This document shows, in pieces, positions 9,443-18,981 of a stretch of DNA of 36,844 nucleotides (within the stretch, counting starts at the first letter, position 1; each line of letters begins with the position of its first letter). The notes beneath the pieces were generated by a model. That model searched no databases, had not been told where the DNA came from, and saw only the letters and a program-made list of their open reading frames with translations. A program made the translations under genes and the position numbers. The DNA comes from Marinifaba aquimaris (lineage in GTDB: Bacteria; Pseudomonadota; Gammaproteobacteria; Enterobacterales; Alteromonadaceae), in the NCBI RefSeq assembly GCF_013328345.1, contig NZ_JABULX010000037.1:1-36844 (forward strand), read 5' to 3'.

Positions 9443-10852
9443 TTATACAGAGTAGTACATTTCGAACTCAACTGGGTGAGTTGTCATGTTTAATCTTTCT
9501 ACTTCTTCAGACTTAAGTGCAATGTAAGCGTCGATTGTATCGTCGCTGAATACACCACCAGCTGTTAAGAATTCACGGTCAGCATCTAACGCTTCTAAAG
9601 CTTGCTCTAATGAGTTAGCAACAGTAGGGATAGCAAGTGCTTCTTCAGCAGGTAAGTCGTACAAGTCTTTATCTGCAGCTTCACCTGGATCGATTTGGTT
9701 TTTGATACCGTCGATACCAGCCATTAACATTGAAGTGAATGCTAAGTATGGGTTCGCAGTTGGATCAGGGAAACGTACTTCGATACGACGAGCTTTAGGG
9801 CTTGGTACGTGTGGAATACGGATTGAAGCAGAACGGTTCTTAGCTGAGTAAGCTAACATTACAGGTGCTTCGAAACCAGGTACTAAACGCTTGTATGAGT
9901 TAGTTGAAGCGTTAGCGAATGCGTTGATTGCACGAGCGTGCTTGATGATACCACCGATGTACCATAAAGCTTCTTGTGATAATCCGCCGTACTTGTCACC
10001 AGCGAAGATGTTAACGCCATCTTTGCTTAATGATTGGTGACAGTGCATACCAGAACCGTTGTCGCCAACTAATGGCTTAGGCATGAATGTAGCTGTCTTA
10101 CCGTATGCGTGTGCAACGTTGTGAACAACATACTTGTAGATTTGGATTTCATCAGCTTTTTCAACGATGCTGTTGAATAAACAAGCGATTTCGTTTTGAC
10201 CAGCAGTTGCAACTTCATGGTGATGCGCTTCAACAGTTAAGCCCATTTCTTCCATGATTAAACACATTGCAGCACGGATGTCGTTAGCTGAGTCGACTGG
10301 AGGAACTGGGAAGTAACCGCCTTTAACGCCTGGACGGTGACCTAAGTTACCACCTTCGTATGACTTGTCTGAGTTCCAAGAAGCTTCTTCAGCGTCGATT
10401 TGGTATGAAGCACCAGACATGTCAGCTTTGAATTTAACGTCGTCAAATAAGAAGAACTCTGGCTCTGGACCGAAGAATACGTCATCAGCAATACCAGTAG
10501 AGCGTAAGTACTCTAAACCACGCTTAGCGATTGAACGCGGGTCACGTGAGTAACCTTGCATGTCTGAAGGCTCTACGATGTCACAACGGATATTTACAGT
10601 TGTTTCTTCAGCGAATGGGTCGATTACCGCAGTGTTTGCGTCTGGTAATAAAACCATGTCTGATTCGTTGATGCCTTTCCAACCAGCGATTGAAGAACCA
10701 TCGAACATTTTACCTTCTTCGAAGAAGTCTTCATCGATTTGGTGAGTAGGAATAGAAACGTGTTGTTCTTTACCTTTAGTATCAGTGAAACGTAAGTCTA
10801 CGAATTTAGCTTCGCTTTCTTTTAATAGTTCTAATACCTTAGCTGCTGACAT
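9443..10852 (-). CDS. glnA: Glutamine synthetase, type I (GSI-beta)
   Basis: ATP-dependent synthesis of glutamine from glutamate and ammonium, a cytoplasmic dodecamer. The 469-residue length equals the enteric enzyme. Visible signatures are the N-terminal [17 protein letters not shown] loop, the metal-binding stretch [10 protein letters not shown], the ATP-binding [17 protein letters not shown] segment, NRSASIRIP, and the adenylylation site KDLYDLP with Tyr398. The last feature places it in the GSI-beta group regulated by GlnE. A GGAGG ribosome site lies 7 bases before the ATG. Expression is probably NtrC- and sigma-54-dependent (see 10924–10941 and 11004–11039). Confidence 0.98.
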   Translation of the reverse strand: MSAAKVLELLKESEAKFVDLRFTDTKGKEQHVSIPTHQIDEDFFEEGKMFDGSSIAGWKGINESDMVLLPDANTAVIDPFAEETTVNIRCDIVEPSDMQGYSRDPRSIAKRGLEYLRSTGIADDVFFGPEPEFFLFDDVKFKADMSGASYQIDAEEASWNSDKSYEGGNLGHRPGVKGGYFPVPPVDSANDIRAAMCLIMEEMGLTVEAHHHEVATAGQNEIACLFNSIVEKADEIQIYKYVVHNVAHAYGKTATFMPKPLVGDNGSGMHCHQSLSKDGVNIFAGDKYGGLSQEALWYIGGIIKHARAINAFANASTNSYKRLVPGFEAPVMLAYSAKNRSASIRIPHVPSPKARRIEVRFPDPTANPYLAFTSMLMAGIDGIKNQIDPGEAADKDLYDLPAEEALAIPTVANSLEQALEALDADREFLTAGGVFSDDTIDAYIALKSEEVERLNMTTHPVEFEMYYSV

Positions 10853-10923
10853 TATCTGTCCTCCGGTAAGTGATAATTATAAAAAATAAATTTAACAATG
10901 ACTTTGTTAGCGTGGTTTGTATT

Positions 10924-10941
10924 AAGCCAGATCCATGCCAA
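10924..10941 (-). promoter_or_regulatory. Sigma-54 (-24/-12) promoter of glnA
   Basis: The minus strand reads TTGGCATGGATCTGGCTT. It has the invariant GG and GC doublets separated by 10 bases, and matches E. coli glnAp2 (TTGGCACAGATTTCGCT) at most positions. The predicted transcript start is near 10914, giving a leader of about 62 bases before the glnA ATG. Confidence 0.85.
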
Positions 10942-10961
10942 CTTTAAACTGCTTTGTTTTC

Positions 10962-10980
10962 CTGCCCTCTGGAGGGGCAG
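10962..10980. other. GC-rich inverted repeat between glnA promoter and NtrC sites
   Basis: CTGCCC-N7-GGGCAG stands out in A/T-rich DNA, centred near -57 relative to the predicted glnA start. It lacks the GCAC/GTGC half-sites of NtrC, and on the minus strand it is not followed by a T run. It may be an operator for another protein. On the plus strand TTTGTTT follows, so a weak terminator reading away from glnA is also possible. Confidence 0.4.
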
Positions 10981-11003
10981 TTTGTTTAAAAGTGTGAATT
11001 TAT

Positions 11004-11018
11004 GCACTAGCTTGGTGC
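11004..11018. promoter_or_regulatory. NtrC enhancer site 1
   Basis: GCACTAGCTTGGTGC matches the NtrC operator pattern GCAC-N7-GGTGC. Its centre lies near -97 from the predicted glnA sigma-54 start. Confidence 0.8.
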
Positions 11019-11024
11019 TTTGTT

Positions 11025-11039
11025 GCACGTTATCGGTGC
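11025..11039. promoter_or_regulatory. NtrC enhancer site 2
   Basis: GCACGTTATCGGTGC, flanked by TT and AA, matches GCAC-N7-GGTGC. Its centre is 21 bp (two helical turns) from site 1 and near -118, a spacing suited to cooperative NtrC binding. Confidence 0.8.
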
Positions 11040-11298
11040 AATGAGCTGTGTGTAGATCAAATTCGCAATAAAAATAGCTTATTCAGTAAAAAAAGCACAG
11101 TGCATTTTTATTGCTTAAATAGGTTAAATTGAGCTTTCCTTATAAGACAAAGGCATATAGGCAACTGATTTGTTGATGAATTTTAAATTAAATCCTAAGT
11201 TTTTCGCCAATCAAACTATCTAGAACCCCCGCAAATGTGTACAATGCGCGCAATTTTTAGTCTAGGCAAATTGCCTCATCAATATTTGAGATAGACCA

Positions 11299-13122
11299 GT
11301 GTTAGATAAGTTAAGAAATATCGCCATCATTGCGCACGTTGACCACGGTAAAACAACTTTAGTTGACAAGTTACTAGAGCAATCAGGCACATTAGATTCA
11401 CGCGGTGACAATGAAGAGCGTGTAATGGATTCAAACGACCTTGAGAAAGAGCGTGGTATTACCATTCTTGCTAAGAACACGGCGATCAAATATCAAGATT
11501 ACGACATCAATATTCTAGATACTCCTGGCCACGCCGATTTCGGTGGTGAGGTTGAGCGTGTACTTTCAATGGCTGATTCAGTATTACTACTTGTTGATGC
11601 ACAAGAAGGTCCTATGCCACAAACGCGTTTCGTAACGCAAAAAGCATTCGCACATGGTTTAAAGCCAATTGTTGTTATCAACAAAATTGATAAGCCAGCG
11701 GCACGTCCTGACTGGGTTATGGACCAAGTATTCGATTTATTCGACAACTTAGGTGCAACAGACGAGCAACTAGACTTTGACGTAGTTTACGCATCAGCAA
11801 TCAATGGTTGGGCGTCTAATGAAGCAGAAGAGCAAGGCACAGACATGACGCCATTGTTCGATGCCATCATCAATAAAGTAGAGCCACCAGCAGCTGATCC
11901 TGAAGGTGACTTCCAAATGCAGATTTCACAGCTTGACTACTCAAGCTACGTAGGTGTAATTGGTATCGGTCGTGTTAAGCGCGGTTCAGTGAAATTGAAC
12001 CAGCAAGTGACTGTAGTGGGGGCTGATGGTAATACACGTAACGCTAAAGTTGGCCAAGTATTAGGTTACTTAGGTCTTGACCGTTATGAGCGTACCGAAG
12101 CTTCTGCTGGTGACATCATTGCAATTACAGGTGCTGGTGAATTAAAGATCTCTGATACTTTATGTGATCCAAACAACGTTGAAGCGTTACCACCACTAAC
12201 GGTTGATGAACCAACAGTTACAATGACTTTCCAAGTAAACACTTCTCCTTTCTGTGGTAAAGAAGGTAAGTTCGTAACTTCTCGTCAAATCCTAGAGCGT
12301 TTACAAAGCGAATTAGTTCACAACGTTGCTTTACGTGTTCAAGAAACAGATGACCCTGATAAGTTTAAAGTATCGGGCCGTGGTGAATTACACTTAGGTG
12401 TATTAATTGAAAACATGCGTCGTGAAGGTTTTGAGATTGCGGTATCTCGTCCAGAAGTAATTATTAAAGAAGATGAAAACGGCAACCTTATTGAGCCAAT
12501 CGAAACGATGACGGTTGATATCGAAGAAGAGCACCAAGGTTCAGTAATGGAAGCGTTAGGTTTACGTAAAGCTGAAATGACTGACATGGTTCCAGATGGC
12601 AAAGGTCGTGTACGTATTGATTTCACAGTACCAAGCCGTGGCTTAATCGGTTTCCAAACTGACTTTATGACGATGACATCGGGTTCTGGTTTAATGTACC
12701 ACTCATTTGATCACTACGGTGAGTTCAAAGGTGGCATCATTGGTCAACGTAAGAATGGTGTTTTAATTTCAAACGGCCAAGGTAAAGCGTTAACTAACGC
12801 ATTATTCAACTTACAAGAGCGCGGTCGTTTATTTATCGGTCACGGTGTTGAAGTTTACGAAGGCATGGTTATCGGTATCCACAGTCGTGATAACGACTTA
12901 ACGGTTAACCCACTTAAAGGTAAGCAATTAACTAACGTTCGTGCATCTGGTACTGATGATGCTCAGGTATTAACACCACCAATCGAGTACACGTTAGAAC
13001 AAGCGTTAGAGTTTATCGATGATGATGAATTAGTTGAAGTAACGCCTGAAAACGTACGTATTCGTAAGAAATTCTTAACAGAAAACGAGCGTAAGCGCGC
13101 GTCACGCGAGGCAAAGGGTTAA
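11299..13122 (+). CDS. typA: Ribosome-associated translational GTPase BipA/TypA
   Basis: Translation-factor GTPase acting in 50S subunit assembly and stress adaptation. The 607 residues match the E. coli length. The GTPase motifs are AHVDHGKTT (P-loop), RGITI (switch I), [12 protein letters not shown] (G3) and NKIDKP (G4). EF-G-like domains II, III and V and the BipA-specific C-terminal domain follow. The start is the GTG at 11299, which aligns with the usual N-terminus immediately before [16 protein letters not shown]; a GAG sits about 9 bases upstream. A strong terminator follows. It is divergent from glnA, the usual arrangement in gammaproteobacteria. Confidence 0.97.
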   Translation: MLDKLRNIAIIAHVDHGKTTLVDKLLEQSGTLDSRGDNEERVMDSNDLEKERGITILAKNTAIKYQDYDINILDTPGHADFGGEVERVLSMADSVLLLVDAQEGPMPQTRFVTQKAFAHGLKPIVVINKIDKPAARPDWVMDQVFDLFDNLGATDEQLDFDVVYASAINGWASNEAEEQGTDMTPLFDAIINKVEPPAADPEGDFQMQISQLDYSSYVGVIGIGRVKRGSVKLNQQVTVVGADGNTRNAKVGQVLGYLGLDRYERTEASAGDIIAITGAGELKISDTLCDPNNVEALPPLTVDEPTVTMTFQVNTSPFCGKEGKFVTSRQILERLQSELVHNVALRVQETDDPDKFKVSGRGELHLGVLIENMRREGFEIAVSRPEVIIKEDENGNLIEPIETMTVDIEEEHQGSVMEALGLRKAEMTDMVPDGKGRVRIDFTVPSRGLIGFQTDFMTMTSGSGLMYHSFDHYGEFKGGIIGQRKNGVLISNGQGKALTNALFNLQERGRLFIGHGVEVYEGMVIGIHSRDNDLTVNPLKGKQLTNVRASGTDDAQVLTPPIEYTLEQALEFIDDDELVEVTPENVRIRKKFLTENERKRASREAKG

Positions 13123-13148
13123 GCCTAACTCGTTGATTTAAATTTACT

Positions 13149-13178
13149 AAAAAGCCAGCTAATTAGCTGGCTTTTTTA
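13149..13178 (+). terminator. Terminator after typA
   Basis: A perfect palindrome, GCCAGCTAA/TTAGCTGGC, flanked by A5 and T6, starts 27 bases after the typA stop. It is a symmetrical and potentially bidirectional Rho-independent terminator. Confidence 0.92.
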
Positions 13179-13327
13179 TTTATGACTTTTAAATGTCATC
13201 TTATTGTCATACTTTGTTACCAACTCATCTGACCAGTTTTTTGGCTAGTTAAAGTTCCTCATCTAATTTTATTAATGAAAGTTAATTTTTTGTTAATGGA
13301 ATAGTTGTTTTAGATTGGGGCTGAGTT

Positions 13328-13552
13328 ATGTTAGAGAAAAGAGTTTGCCAATTATCAGCTAAACAGTGGCAAGATGAGTTAAACAACGCACAAAGGGTGA
13401 GTGCAAGAACTTTGATGGGTCTGGGTTACGATCTGGAATTTGTGCGCGGAGTAGACCATAATTCACTAGCAGTGTTTACATTAGGCGAAAGCATAGTGAC
13501 AATCGATGCTGAAGGTGATACAAATACGACGCCTAATATATCGATACGCTAA
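13328..13552 (+). CDS. Small conserved hypothetical protein, tandem paralogue 1
   Basis: A 74-residue protein of unknown function, with no signal peptide or membrane segment. It aligns without gaps to the next gene with 29 of 74 identical residues by my hand count. Shared positions include W-x-DELN, Q-x-x-x-A, L-x-x-x-GY-x-L-x-FVR, L-x-VFT, VTI-x-x-EG and a terminal P-x-IS-x-R. A GGGG/GAG ribosome site precedes the ATG. The conserved aromatic and charged spacing suggests a compact fold, but I do not recognise the family. Confidence 0.75.
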   Translation: MLEKRVCQLSAKQWQDELNNAQRVSARTLMGLGYDLEFVRGVDHNSLAVFTLGESIVTIDAEGDTNTTPNISIR

Positions 13553-13642
13553 GCTTGAGCGTATTGTTGTTTTCCAGGCCATGCACTCTTCGCAAATAAC
13601 TACTTTAATTTTGGATAAATTAAACTAAGGCAACTTTAAGAT

Positions 13643-13867
13643 ATGGAAAATCGTCGTATTACCCGGATGAACAGTGACGACTGGTGGGATGAACTTAACC
13701 TTACGCAAAAGTTTGCAGCTAGCTCATTATTTCAGTACGGATATCAACTCGCGTTTGTCAGGCGCACCGAAAATGGTCCGCTTGGTGTTTTCACCTGTGA
13801 TTCTAAAGTAGTAACCATCGCTCCTGAAGGAGAGATAGATTTGTCACCCACAATTTCTGTGCGTTAA
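13643..13867 (+). CDS. Small conserved hypothetical protein, tandem paralogue 2
   Basis: A 74-residue paralogue of the preceding gene, 90 bases downstream and in the same direction, with a TAAGG ribosome site about 12 bases before its ATG. It begins MENRRITRMNSDDWWDELN and ends in PTISVR. Its TAA stop abuts the stop of the convergent small membrane-protein gene with no base between. Function unknown; the pair looks like an old tandem duplication that both copies have survived. Confidence 0.75.
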   Translation: MENRRITRMNSDDWWDELNLTQKFAASSLFQYGYQLAFVRRTENGPLGVFTCDSKVVTIAPEGEIDLSPTISVR

Positions 13868-14068
13868 CTACTTTTTCTTTGCTGTTGGCTTTTTGACTGT
13901 TGTTACATATAAAAGCCAACCTATCCAACTCGTAAATAAAGTAACTAAAAGCCAAATGTTTTTAGCTTGGCCCTTAGTTTTATTGCTATTTAAGATCAAC
14001 GCAATCGGTGCCATGTAAGCGACGATTAAAATAATATAAAGCAGTAAGTTTGCGCCAGAATTTGTCAT
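13868..14068 (-). CDS. Small inner-membrane protein, possibly superinfection-immunity-like
   Basis: Two membrane segments are visible: LLLYIILIVAYMAPIALIL and IWLLVTLFTSWIGWLLYVTTV. A Lys-rich cytoplasmic tail KKPTAKKK follows. The internal ATG at 14068 (66 residues) is preferred because GAAGG lies about 9 bases upstream. The ATG at 14095 (75 residues) has no visible ribosome site. The size and the W-x-G-W-x-x-Y pattern at the second helix recall the phage T4 Imm-type superinfection immunity family, but this is only a resemblance. Confidence 0.6.
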   Translation of the reverse strand: MTNSGANLLLYIILIVAYMAPIALILNSNKTKGQAKNIWLLVTLFTSWIGWLLYVTTVKKPTAKKK

Positions 14069-14250
14069 TAATTTTGCCTTCGCACGTGTTACCATAAGTT
14101 TAGTTTAGCTTTTGCTGTTTATGTCATTTATTTCAGTTGTTTATATAATTTTATTAGTTTTTTATGCAGGCAAAGCGGCTTTCTCTATTGACCTAATGTA
14201 ATAGATGCTTACACTAAACTGATTGAAATCTACATTCAGGTAACCAAGAC

Positions 14251-15117
14251 TTGCTTAGCAAATTAGTGGTACTACTAGCAGCCTCTTCATTATTTTTTTC
14301 ATCGCTAGTGAGTGCAAAGTATCAGATTAATGCAACGATCGAAGGTGATGTACTAAAAGACTATTACGCTTTCTTACAAGGCCGTGATCCACTTTCTATT
14401 AAAAACTTCAGTGGTGAACAATCTCGTCGAGATGTTGTTGAAGCTATTCTATTGCAACAAGCTATTCACTTAGGTGGTGAAGACGTAAAGTTTGTCATGG
14501 TGCCTGGACACTATGATTCTAGAAACCTCGTGTTGTTAAAAAAAGGCCGTTTGTTATTAGGGATGGATTCAGTATGGTGGCGCGATGCCGAGAACCTTCT
14601 ACCAGATGTTTTGATTTCTTCGCCTCTTATACCTGAAGGTGAAAATATCAGTGGTATTTATGTTAAGCCAACGAATAGCAAAGCACTTAATTCACAGAGT
14701 TTGGCTCAACTACAACAGCTTGTTGCAGTATCGAGCCGATTTTGGAAAACAGATTGGCAAGCTATCACATCACTTAACCCAAAAAAGCAAGTTCATGAGC
14801 TAGAGTGGGGCGGGATGTTAAGTCATATCTTCTTTGATAATGCCGACTATACACTTGCACCATTTCAAGCTACACCAGATTTATCTTTTCAAACTGGAAA
14901 AGGCATTTTAGTGCCTATCCCAAATATCAAAGTCTTACTTAAAGGCTCTCGCCATTACGTTATCTCCAGAGGGCACCCTATGGGGGAGAAGACATACAAA
15001 GCAATGGAAAAAGGGCTGACTATTATGCGAGAACGTGGCTGGATTAAAAAAGCCTATCAAGAATCAGGTTTTTTCAATCCTAAAGTTGCTGACTGGAAAA
15101 TTATTAATCCTTCTTAG
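14251..15117 (+). CDS. Periplasmic solute-binding-like protein
   Basis: A 288-residue secreted protein starting at a TTG (14251), with CAGG about 10 bases upstream. The signal peptide is MLSKLVVLLAASSLFFSSLVSA. The rest resembles the family-3 substrate-binding fold seen in orphan transporter-binding-domain proteins of Alteromonadales. It has paired alpha/beta halves, an early ILLQQAIHLGG segment, and a C-terminal YKAMEKGLTIMRERGWIKKAY helix typical of these proteins. No permease or ATPase gene is adjacent, so a role as a stand-alone sensor or binding protein is possible. Ligand unknown. The 3' end overlaps the convergent neighbour by 14 bases. Confidence 0.65.
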   Translation: MLSKLVVLLAASSLFFSSLVSAKYQINATIEGDVLKDYYAFLQGRDPLSIKNFSGEQSRRDVVEAILLQQAIHLGGEDVKFVMVPGHYDSRNLVLLKKGRLLLGMDSVWWRDAENLLPDVLISSPLIPEGENISGIYVKPTNSKALNSQSLAQLQQLVAVSSRFWKTDWQAITSLNPKKQVHELEWGGMLSHIFFDNADYTLAPFQATPDLSFQTGKGILVPIPNIKVLLKGSRHYVISRGHPMGEKTYKAMEKGLTIMRERGWIKKAYQESGFFNPKVADWKIINPS

Positions 15118-15529
15118 TCTTTTGCTTATCTATCAGTAAGTCCGCCTTTGAACGCAACTTCTCTTTGGTTCTGAGTGCTGAAAATGGGTCGGGCTTTTGA
15201 TGATTTTGTTGTTCACAATCATCTAGCTTCATTCTGTTCTCTGTTTGCTTACCTTTATTTTCATTTTTCTGATAATTTTGCTTGGCATGTGTTGCCCTAT
15301 TGAGATAGCAATAAACAACAAATCCCAGCACTAAGGTGCCCCATTTGAAGATAAAAGATAATCCCAAATCGGACTTTTCACTGTGTAATTGACTGTACTG
15401 AATATAATCTTGATGCAATAAATTGACGAGCAAACAGAAGCCGACGAAAACCACAGTTGAGACGATACGGGTTTTGTAGCGTCGCCATATATAGTGAACC
15501 AAGGTGAGGTTTAAGAACTTATTAAACAT
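15104..15529 (-). CDS. Hypothetical inner-membrane protein
   Basis: 141 residues. Two hydrophobic segments are visible, around 20–40 (IVSTVVFVGFCLLVNLLH) and 62–80 (FIFKWGTLVLGFVVYCYL). A long hydrophilic Lys/Gln/Asn-rich cytoplasmic-type tail follows, ending in LIDKQKTKKD. I do not recognise the family. It lies 2 bases downstream of the next gene in the same direction (15532–15759), so the two probably form a transcript with polA. The end overlaps the convergent periplasmic-protein gene. Confidence 0.6.
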   Translation of the reverse strand: MFNKFLNLTLVHYIWRRYKTRIVSTVVFVGFCLLVNLLHQDYIQYSQLHSEKSDLGLSFIFKWGTLVLGFVVYCYLNRATHAKQNYQKNENKGKQTENRMKLDDCEQQNHQKPDPFSALRTKEKLRSKADLLIDKQKTKKD

Positions 15530-15531
15530 GA

Positions 15532-15759
15532 CTAGCCAATCCAGCTGATGCCTAACAAGGCGAGAACCGCTAAAAAGCCTTTCTCTTTGATTTCAGATTT
15601 TAGTTTCTCTTCTTCTTCTTGAACAACCACTTCAAGGTCTTCAACACAAAAGTCTTCAGGCTGTTTACCTGCCAAGATAATACGAGTTTTTGCTCGTTTG
15701 ATCGCTTTGTCGCGTAAAGCTTGTTTATATTTTTGACGACTAGATTTAAGCAATTTCAC
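15532..15759 (-). CDS. Small conserved hypothetical protein downstream of polA
   Basis: A 75-residue protein with a GTG start at 15759. It has a basic N-terminal half (SRQKYKQALRDKAIKRAKTRI), an acidic middle (EDFCVEDLEVVVQEEEEKL) and a hydrophobic C-terminus (FLAVLALLGISWIG). It resembles short conserved proteins found in other Alteromonadales, but I can assign no function. A long hairpin (15769–15815) lies between polA and this start, and its last GGTAA may serve as the weak ribosome site. Confidence 0.6.
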   Translation of the reverse strand: MKLLKSSRQKYKQALRDKAIKRAKTRIILAGKQPEDFCVEDLEVVVQEEEEKLKSEIKEKGFLAVLALLGISWIG

Positions 15760-15768
15760 GAAATGATG

Positions 15769-15815
15769 TTACCGCTCTATTAATGCAACTGTTAATTCAG
15801 TATATAGAGCGGTAA
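15769..15815. other. Perfect 12-bp stem inverted repeat between polA and downstream gene
   Basis: TTACCGCTCTAT (15769–15780) and ATAGAGCGGTAA (15804–15815) are perfect complements around a 23-base spacer. No T run follows on either strand, so it is not a classical terminator. In the polA transcript it would form a stable hairpin just before the next ribosome site. Confidence 0.7.
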
Positions 15816-15834
15816 ATGGTGAATTCAAGGTCAG

Positions 15835-18591
15835 TTAGTGAGCTTGATCCCAGTTTTCACCCTTTCCAGCTTCTACGACTAATGGGACGTCTAATTCCAT
15901 GGCCGCTTCCATCTCTGCAATAATGGCAGCAATTGCAGTTTCTAATACCGACTCTTTGATCTCAAAAACTAATTCATCGTGAACTTGCATGATCATAATG
16001 ACATCATCTTTGGCATGGGTTTCAATCCAATTATCTACCCTTGCCATAGCAAGCTTGATGATATCGGCAGCTGTGCCTTGCATAGGGGCGTTAATCGCTG
16101 CGCGCTCAGCTGCTTTGCGGCGAGCTTGATTTTGCGCTTTGATATCAGGTAAGTGCAGGCGACGACCTTTCAATGTTTCGACATAACCTTTTTCTTGCGC
16201 TAATACTCGCGTCTCTTCCATGTAATTTAATACACCTGGATAACGCTCAAAATACAAGTCCATATACTCTTGGGCTTTGTTACGTGGAATGTCTAATTGT
16301 CGAGATAATCCAAACGCAGACATGCCATAGATTAAACCAAAGTTAATTGCTTTCGCGCTGCGTCTTTGTTCCGTCGTGACTTCATTAAGAGCAACATTAA
16401 ATACTTCAGCCGCTGTTGCACGGTGAATATCCAAGCCTTGTTTGAAGGCTTCTAACAGGCCTTTATCTTTTGATAGATGTGCCATTATTCTCAGTTCAAT
16501 TTGAGAGTAATCGGCTGCGACAATTTTATATCCATCTCTTGGCACAAATGCTTGGCGAACGCGACGGCCTTCGTCATTGCGGATCGGGATATTTTGTAAG
16601 TTAGGATCACTTGAAGATAAACGACCGGTAGCTGTTACTGCTTGGTGATAGCTGGTGTGAACACGGCCTGTTTTGTTATCAACCATTAGAGGGAGCTTAT
16701 CTGTATAAGTTGATTTGAGCTTGCTCAAGCCCCTGTGTTCAATAATGAGCTTAGGCAATGGGAAATCATGCGCTAATTCAACCAGTACTTCTTCAGCAGT
16801 AGACGGTGCACCTTTTGGTGTTTTTTTGATAATCGGGTGATTGAGCTTTTCAAACAATATAGCTTGTAACTGTTTAGGCGAAGCCAAATTAAATTTCTCA
16901 CCTGCAATGTCATAAGCTTGTGTTTCAAGCTCAGCTAAGCGTATCGCTATCTCTTGGCTTTGTTGAGCAAGCTGGTGGATATCAATTAAAACCCCGGCTC
17001 TTTCCATTTTACTTAAAATGCTGACCAGTGGTTTTTCTACATCTTGATAAACCGATAATAGGCTGGGTTCTGCAACGAGCTTTTCATTAAGGGTTTGATG
17101 TAAGCGTAACGTAATATCAGCGTCTTCGGCTGCATAAGGCGCTGCTTTATCGAGTTCAATTTGATTGAATGTCAGCTGCTTTGCACCTTTACCGGCAATT
17201 TCTTCAAAGCTAATACACTTATGGCCTAAATACTTCAGCGCTAAGCTGTCCATATCGTGGCGGCTGCCAACACTGCTAAATACGTAAGATTCAAGCATAG
17301 AGTCAAACTCAATACCCTTTAAATCGATATCATAGTTAGCTAGAACATTTTTATCGTATTTTAGATTCTGGCCAATTTTGGCTGGCTTTTGGGCTTCGAG
17401 TAATGGCTTTAATTGTGCTAATACCCATTCTCTGTCAAGCTGTTTTGGCGCATCTTCATAATCATGTGCAACGGGAACATAGGCTGTTTTTCCTGATTCT
17501 ATTGCAAAAGAAACCCCGACAATTTCAGCTTGCATATAGTTAAGCGAAGTTGTTTCGGTATCAAACGCAAAGGCATCTGCAGATTTTAACTGCGCTAACC
17601 AAGCGTTAAATTCTTCTTCAGTAAAGATACAATCGTATTGAGCTTCAACTTTTGGCGCAGCAGGCATCGACTTTTCTTTTACTGTGCTGGTTGTGGCTGA
17701 ATTATCATTGCCAGACAATGCGTCACTCAACCAGCGCCTAAATTCTAATTCACCGTAAAGCTCAATTAACTTATCGTTATCAGCTGGCTGGCGTTTAAAC
17801 TGCTCTAAGTCCAAATCCATATCAACATCGAGTTTGATCGTCGCTAATTGATAAGACAGCATTGCATCGTCTTTGTGCTCTGCTAATTTTTTAGGCATCG
17901 TTTTTGAGCCCCTAAAGCCCAGTGGTACCACGGCATCTATATCTTGGTAAATTGCATCAATGCTGCCAATACCCTGTAACATGGCCAGTGCTGTTTTCTC
18001 CCCGACACCTGGCAAGCCGGGGATGTTATCAACCTTATCACCCATCAAAGCGAGGAAGTCGATAATCAACTCTGGGGGAATGCCAAATTTGTCGATAACA
18101 CCCTGAGTATCTAACACTGTGTCTGTCATGGTATTGATTAACGTGACGTGCTCGTTAACCAGTTGAGCCATGTCTTTATCACCTGTACTAATCAACACTG
18201 GACGACCTTGCTGACTGGCGTGATTTGATAATGTACCAATGACATCATCGGCCTCAACACCTTCAATGCAAACTAACGGTAAGCCCAACGCTTTAATTAA
18301 GCGATGTAAAGGTTCAATTTGGCAACGCAAGTCATCCGGCATTGGTGGACGATTAGCTTTGTATTCTGCATACATATCGTTTCTAAACGTCTTGCCTTTA
18401 GCATCAAATACAACGGCGATATGGCTAGGATCAAAACGGCTTAACAAGCTTTTAAGCATGTTAACTACGCCATAAATTGCACCTGTTGGTTCGCCTTTAG
18501 AATTGGTCAAGTGTGGTGGCGCGTGAAATGCGCGGAAAAGATAGGATGAGCCGTCGACTAAGACCAAAGGATTTTCTGCAATTTTTGCCAT
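15835..18591 (-). CDS. polA: DNA polymerase I
   Basis: Gap-filling and Okazaki-fragment polymerase. The start is set at the ATG at 18591 (918 residues, [19 protein letters not shown]), which aligns with E. coli [19 protein letters not shown]. An upstream in-frame start at 18627 would add 12 unlikely residues. The N-terminal 5'-nuclease domain has [10 protein letters not shown] and [10 protein letters not shown]. The 3'-5' exonuclease is complete, with FDTETT (Asp344, Glu346), NLKYDKNVL and YAAEDAD, so proofreading should be active. The polymerase domain has [43 protein letters not shown] and QVHDELVFE. Two DnaA-box sequences lie upstream. Confidence 0.97.
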   Translation of the reverse strand: MAKIAENPLVLVDGSSYLFRAFHAPPHLTNSKGEPTGAIYGVVNMLKSLLSRFDPSHIAVVFDAKGKTFRNDMYAEYKANRPPMPDDLRCQIEPLHRLIKALGLPLVCIEGVEADDVIGTLSNHASQQGRPVLISTGDKDMAQLVNEHVTLINTMTDTVLDTQGVIDKFGIPPELIIDFLALMGDKVDNIPGLPGVGEKTALAMLQGIGSIDAIYQDIDAVVPLGFRGSKTMPKKLAEHKDDAMLSYQLATIKLDVDMDLDLEQFKRQPADNDKLIELYGELEFRRWLSDALSGNDNSATTSTVKEKSMPAAPKVEAQYDCIFTEEEFNAWLAQLKSADAFAFDTETTSLNYMQAEIVGVSFAIESGKTAYVPVAHDYEDAPKQLDREWVLAQLKPLLEAQKPAKIGQNLKYDKNVLANYDIDLKGIEFDSMLESYVFSSVGSRHDMDSLALKYLGHKCISFEEIAGKGAKQLTFNQIELDKAAPYAAEDADITLRLHQTLNEKLVAEPSLLSVYQDVEKPLVSILSKMERAGVLIDIHQLAQQSQEIAIRLAELETQAYDIAGEKFNLASPKQLQAILFEKLNHPIIKKTPKGAPSTAEEVLVELAHDFPLPKLIIEHRGLSKLKSTYTDKLPLMVDNKTGRVHTSYHQAVTATGRLSSSDPNLQNIPIRNDEGRRVRQAFVPRDGYKIVAADYSQIELRIMAHLSKDKGLLEAFKQGLDIHRATAAEVFNVALNEVTTEQRRSAKAINFGLIYGMSAFGLSRQLDIPRNKAQEYMDLYFERYPGVLNYMEETRVLAQEKGYVETLKGRRLHLPDIKAQNQARRKAAERAAINAPMQGTAADIIKLAMARVDNWIETHAKDDVIMIMQVHDELVFEIKESVLETAIAAIIAEMEAAMELDVPLVVEAGKGENWDQAH

Positions 18592-18702
18592 AAGTTGAAT
18601 TCTTTTTTGATGAAAAAATGCGCGCAACGCGCTGATATTAATTGAATAAAATAATAACCGTTTTTTGGTTAAATTGCTCGGTTAAGCAAATTAGAATAAA
18701 AC

Positions 18703-18711
18703 TGTGGATAA
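18703..18711 (-). promoter_or_regulatory. DnaA box upstream of polA (1)
   Basis: The minus strand reads TTATCCACA, a perfect match to the high-affinity DnaA 9-mer, 112 bases before the polA start codon. Confidence 0.6.
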
Positions 18712-18827
18712 GTGTGTTGAAAAAGAAAGATTGTGAAGCGTAGATAAGTATAAGCTTACTTTTTAAGGCCTTGTTATATATGGCTTTATTAAGTATTTTT
18801 TGGGGGGTTGATGGGTTTAGATACTAA

Positions 18828-18836
18828 TGTGGATAA
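18828..18836 (-). promoter_or_regulatory. DnaA box upstream of polA (2)
   Basis: A second perfect TTATCCACA on the same strand, 125 bp further upstream. Occurrence of two identical 9-mers in one intergenic gap is suggestive, but binding is not shown. Confidence 0.55.
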
Positions 18837-18947
18837 AATTTTAAATCAGTCAACTAGCTATTTATAATTCCCGCAGTGGGCAGCCAATTTACGCCTCTTG
18901 TTTGAAAAGATCTAGCTTTTATTTTTTATTTTTTAGCACATATAAAG

Positions 18948-18981
18948 ATCCAAAAAGCATAAAGGCCGAATTGCATGGCCT
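18948..18981 (-). terminator. Probable terminator after the kinase gene
   Basis: AGGCC–9 bases–GGCCT is followed on the minus strand by TTATGCTTTTT. It lies 68 bases past the kinase stop. On the plus strand the same stem is followed after a few bases by TTTTT, so it may act both ways. Confidence 0.5.

Larger units (their letters stand above)
10853..11298. other. Divergent glnA–typA regulatory region (446 bp)
   Basis: No gene is visible here. It holds the glnA leader, a sigma-54 promoter (10924–10941), a GC-rich palindrome (10962–10980), two NtrC-type sites (11004–11039), an A/T-rich stretch, and on the other side the typA promoter with a TACAAT -10-like box at 11240–11245. A perfect small palindrome AGGCAAATTGCCT lies at 11264–11276 just before the typA ribosome site. 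Confidence 0.75.

Noticed and set aside
11043-11062. CRP site upstream of the NtrC sites in the glnA region
   Set aside because: TGTGTGTAGATCAAA keeps only part of each half-site of TGTGA-N6-TCACA.
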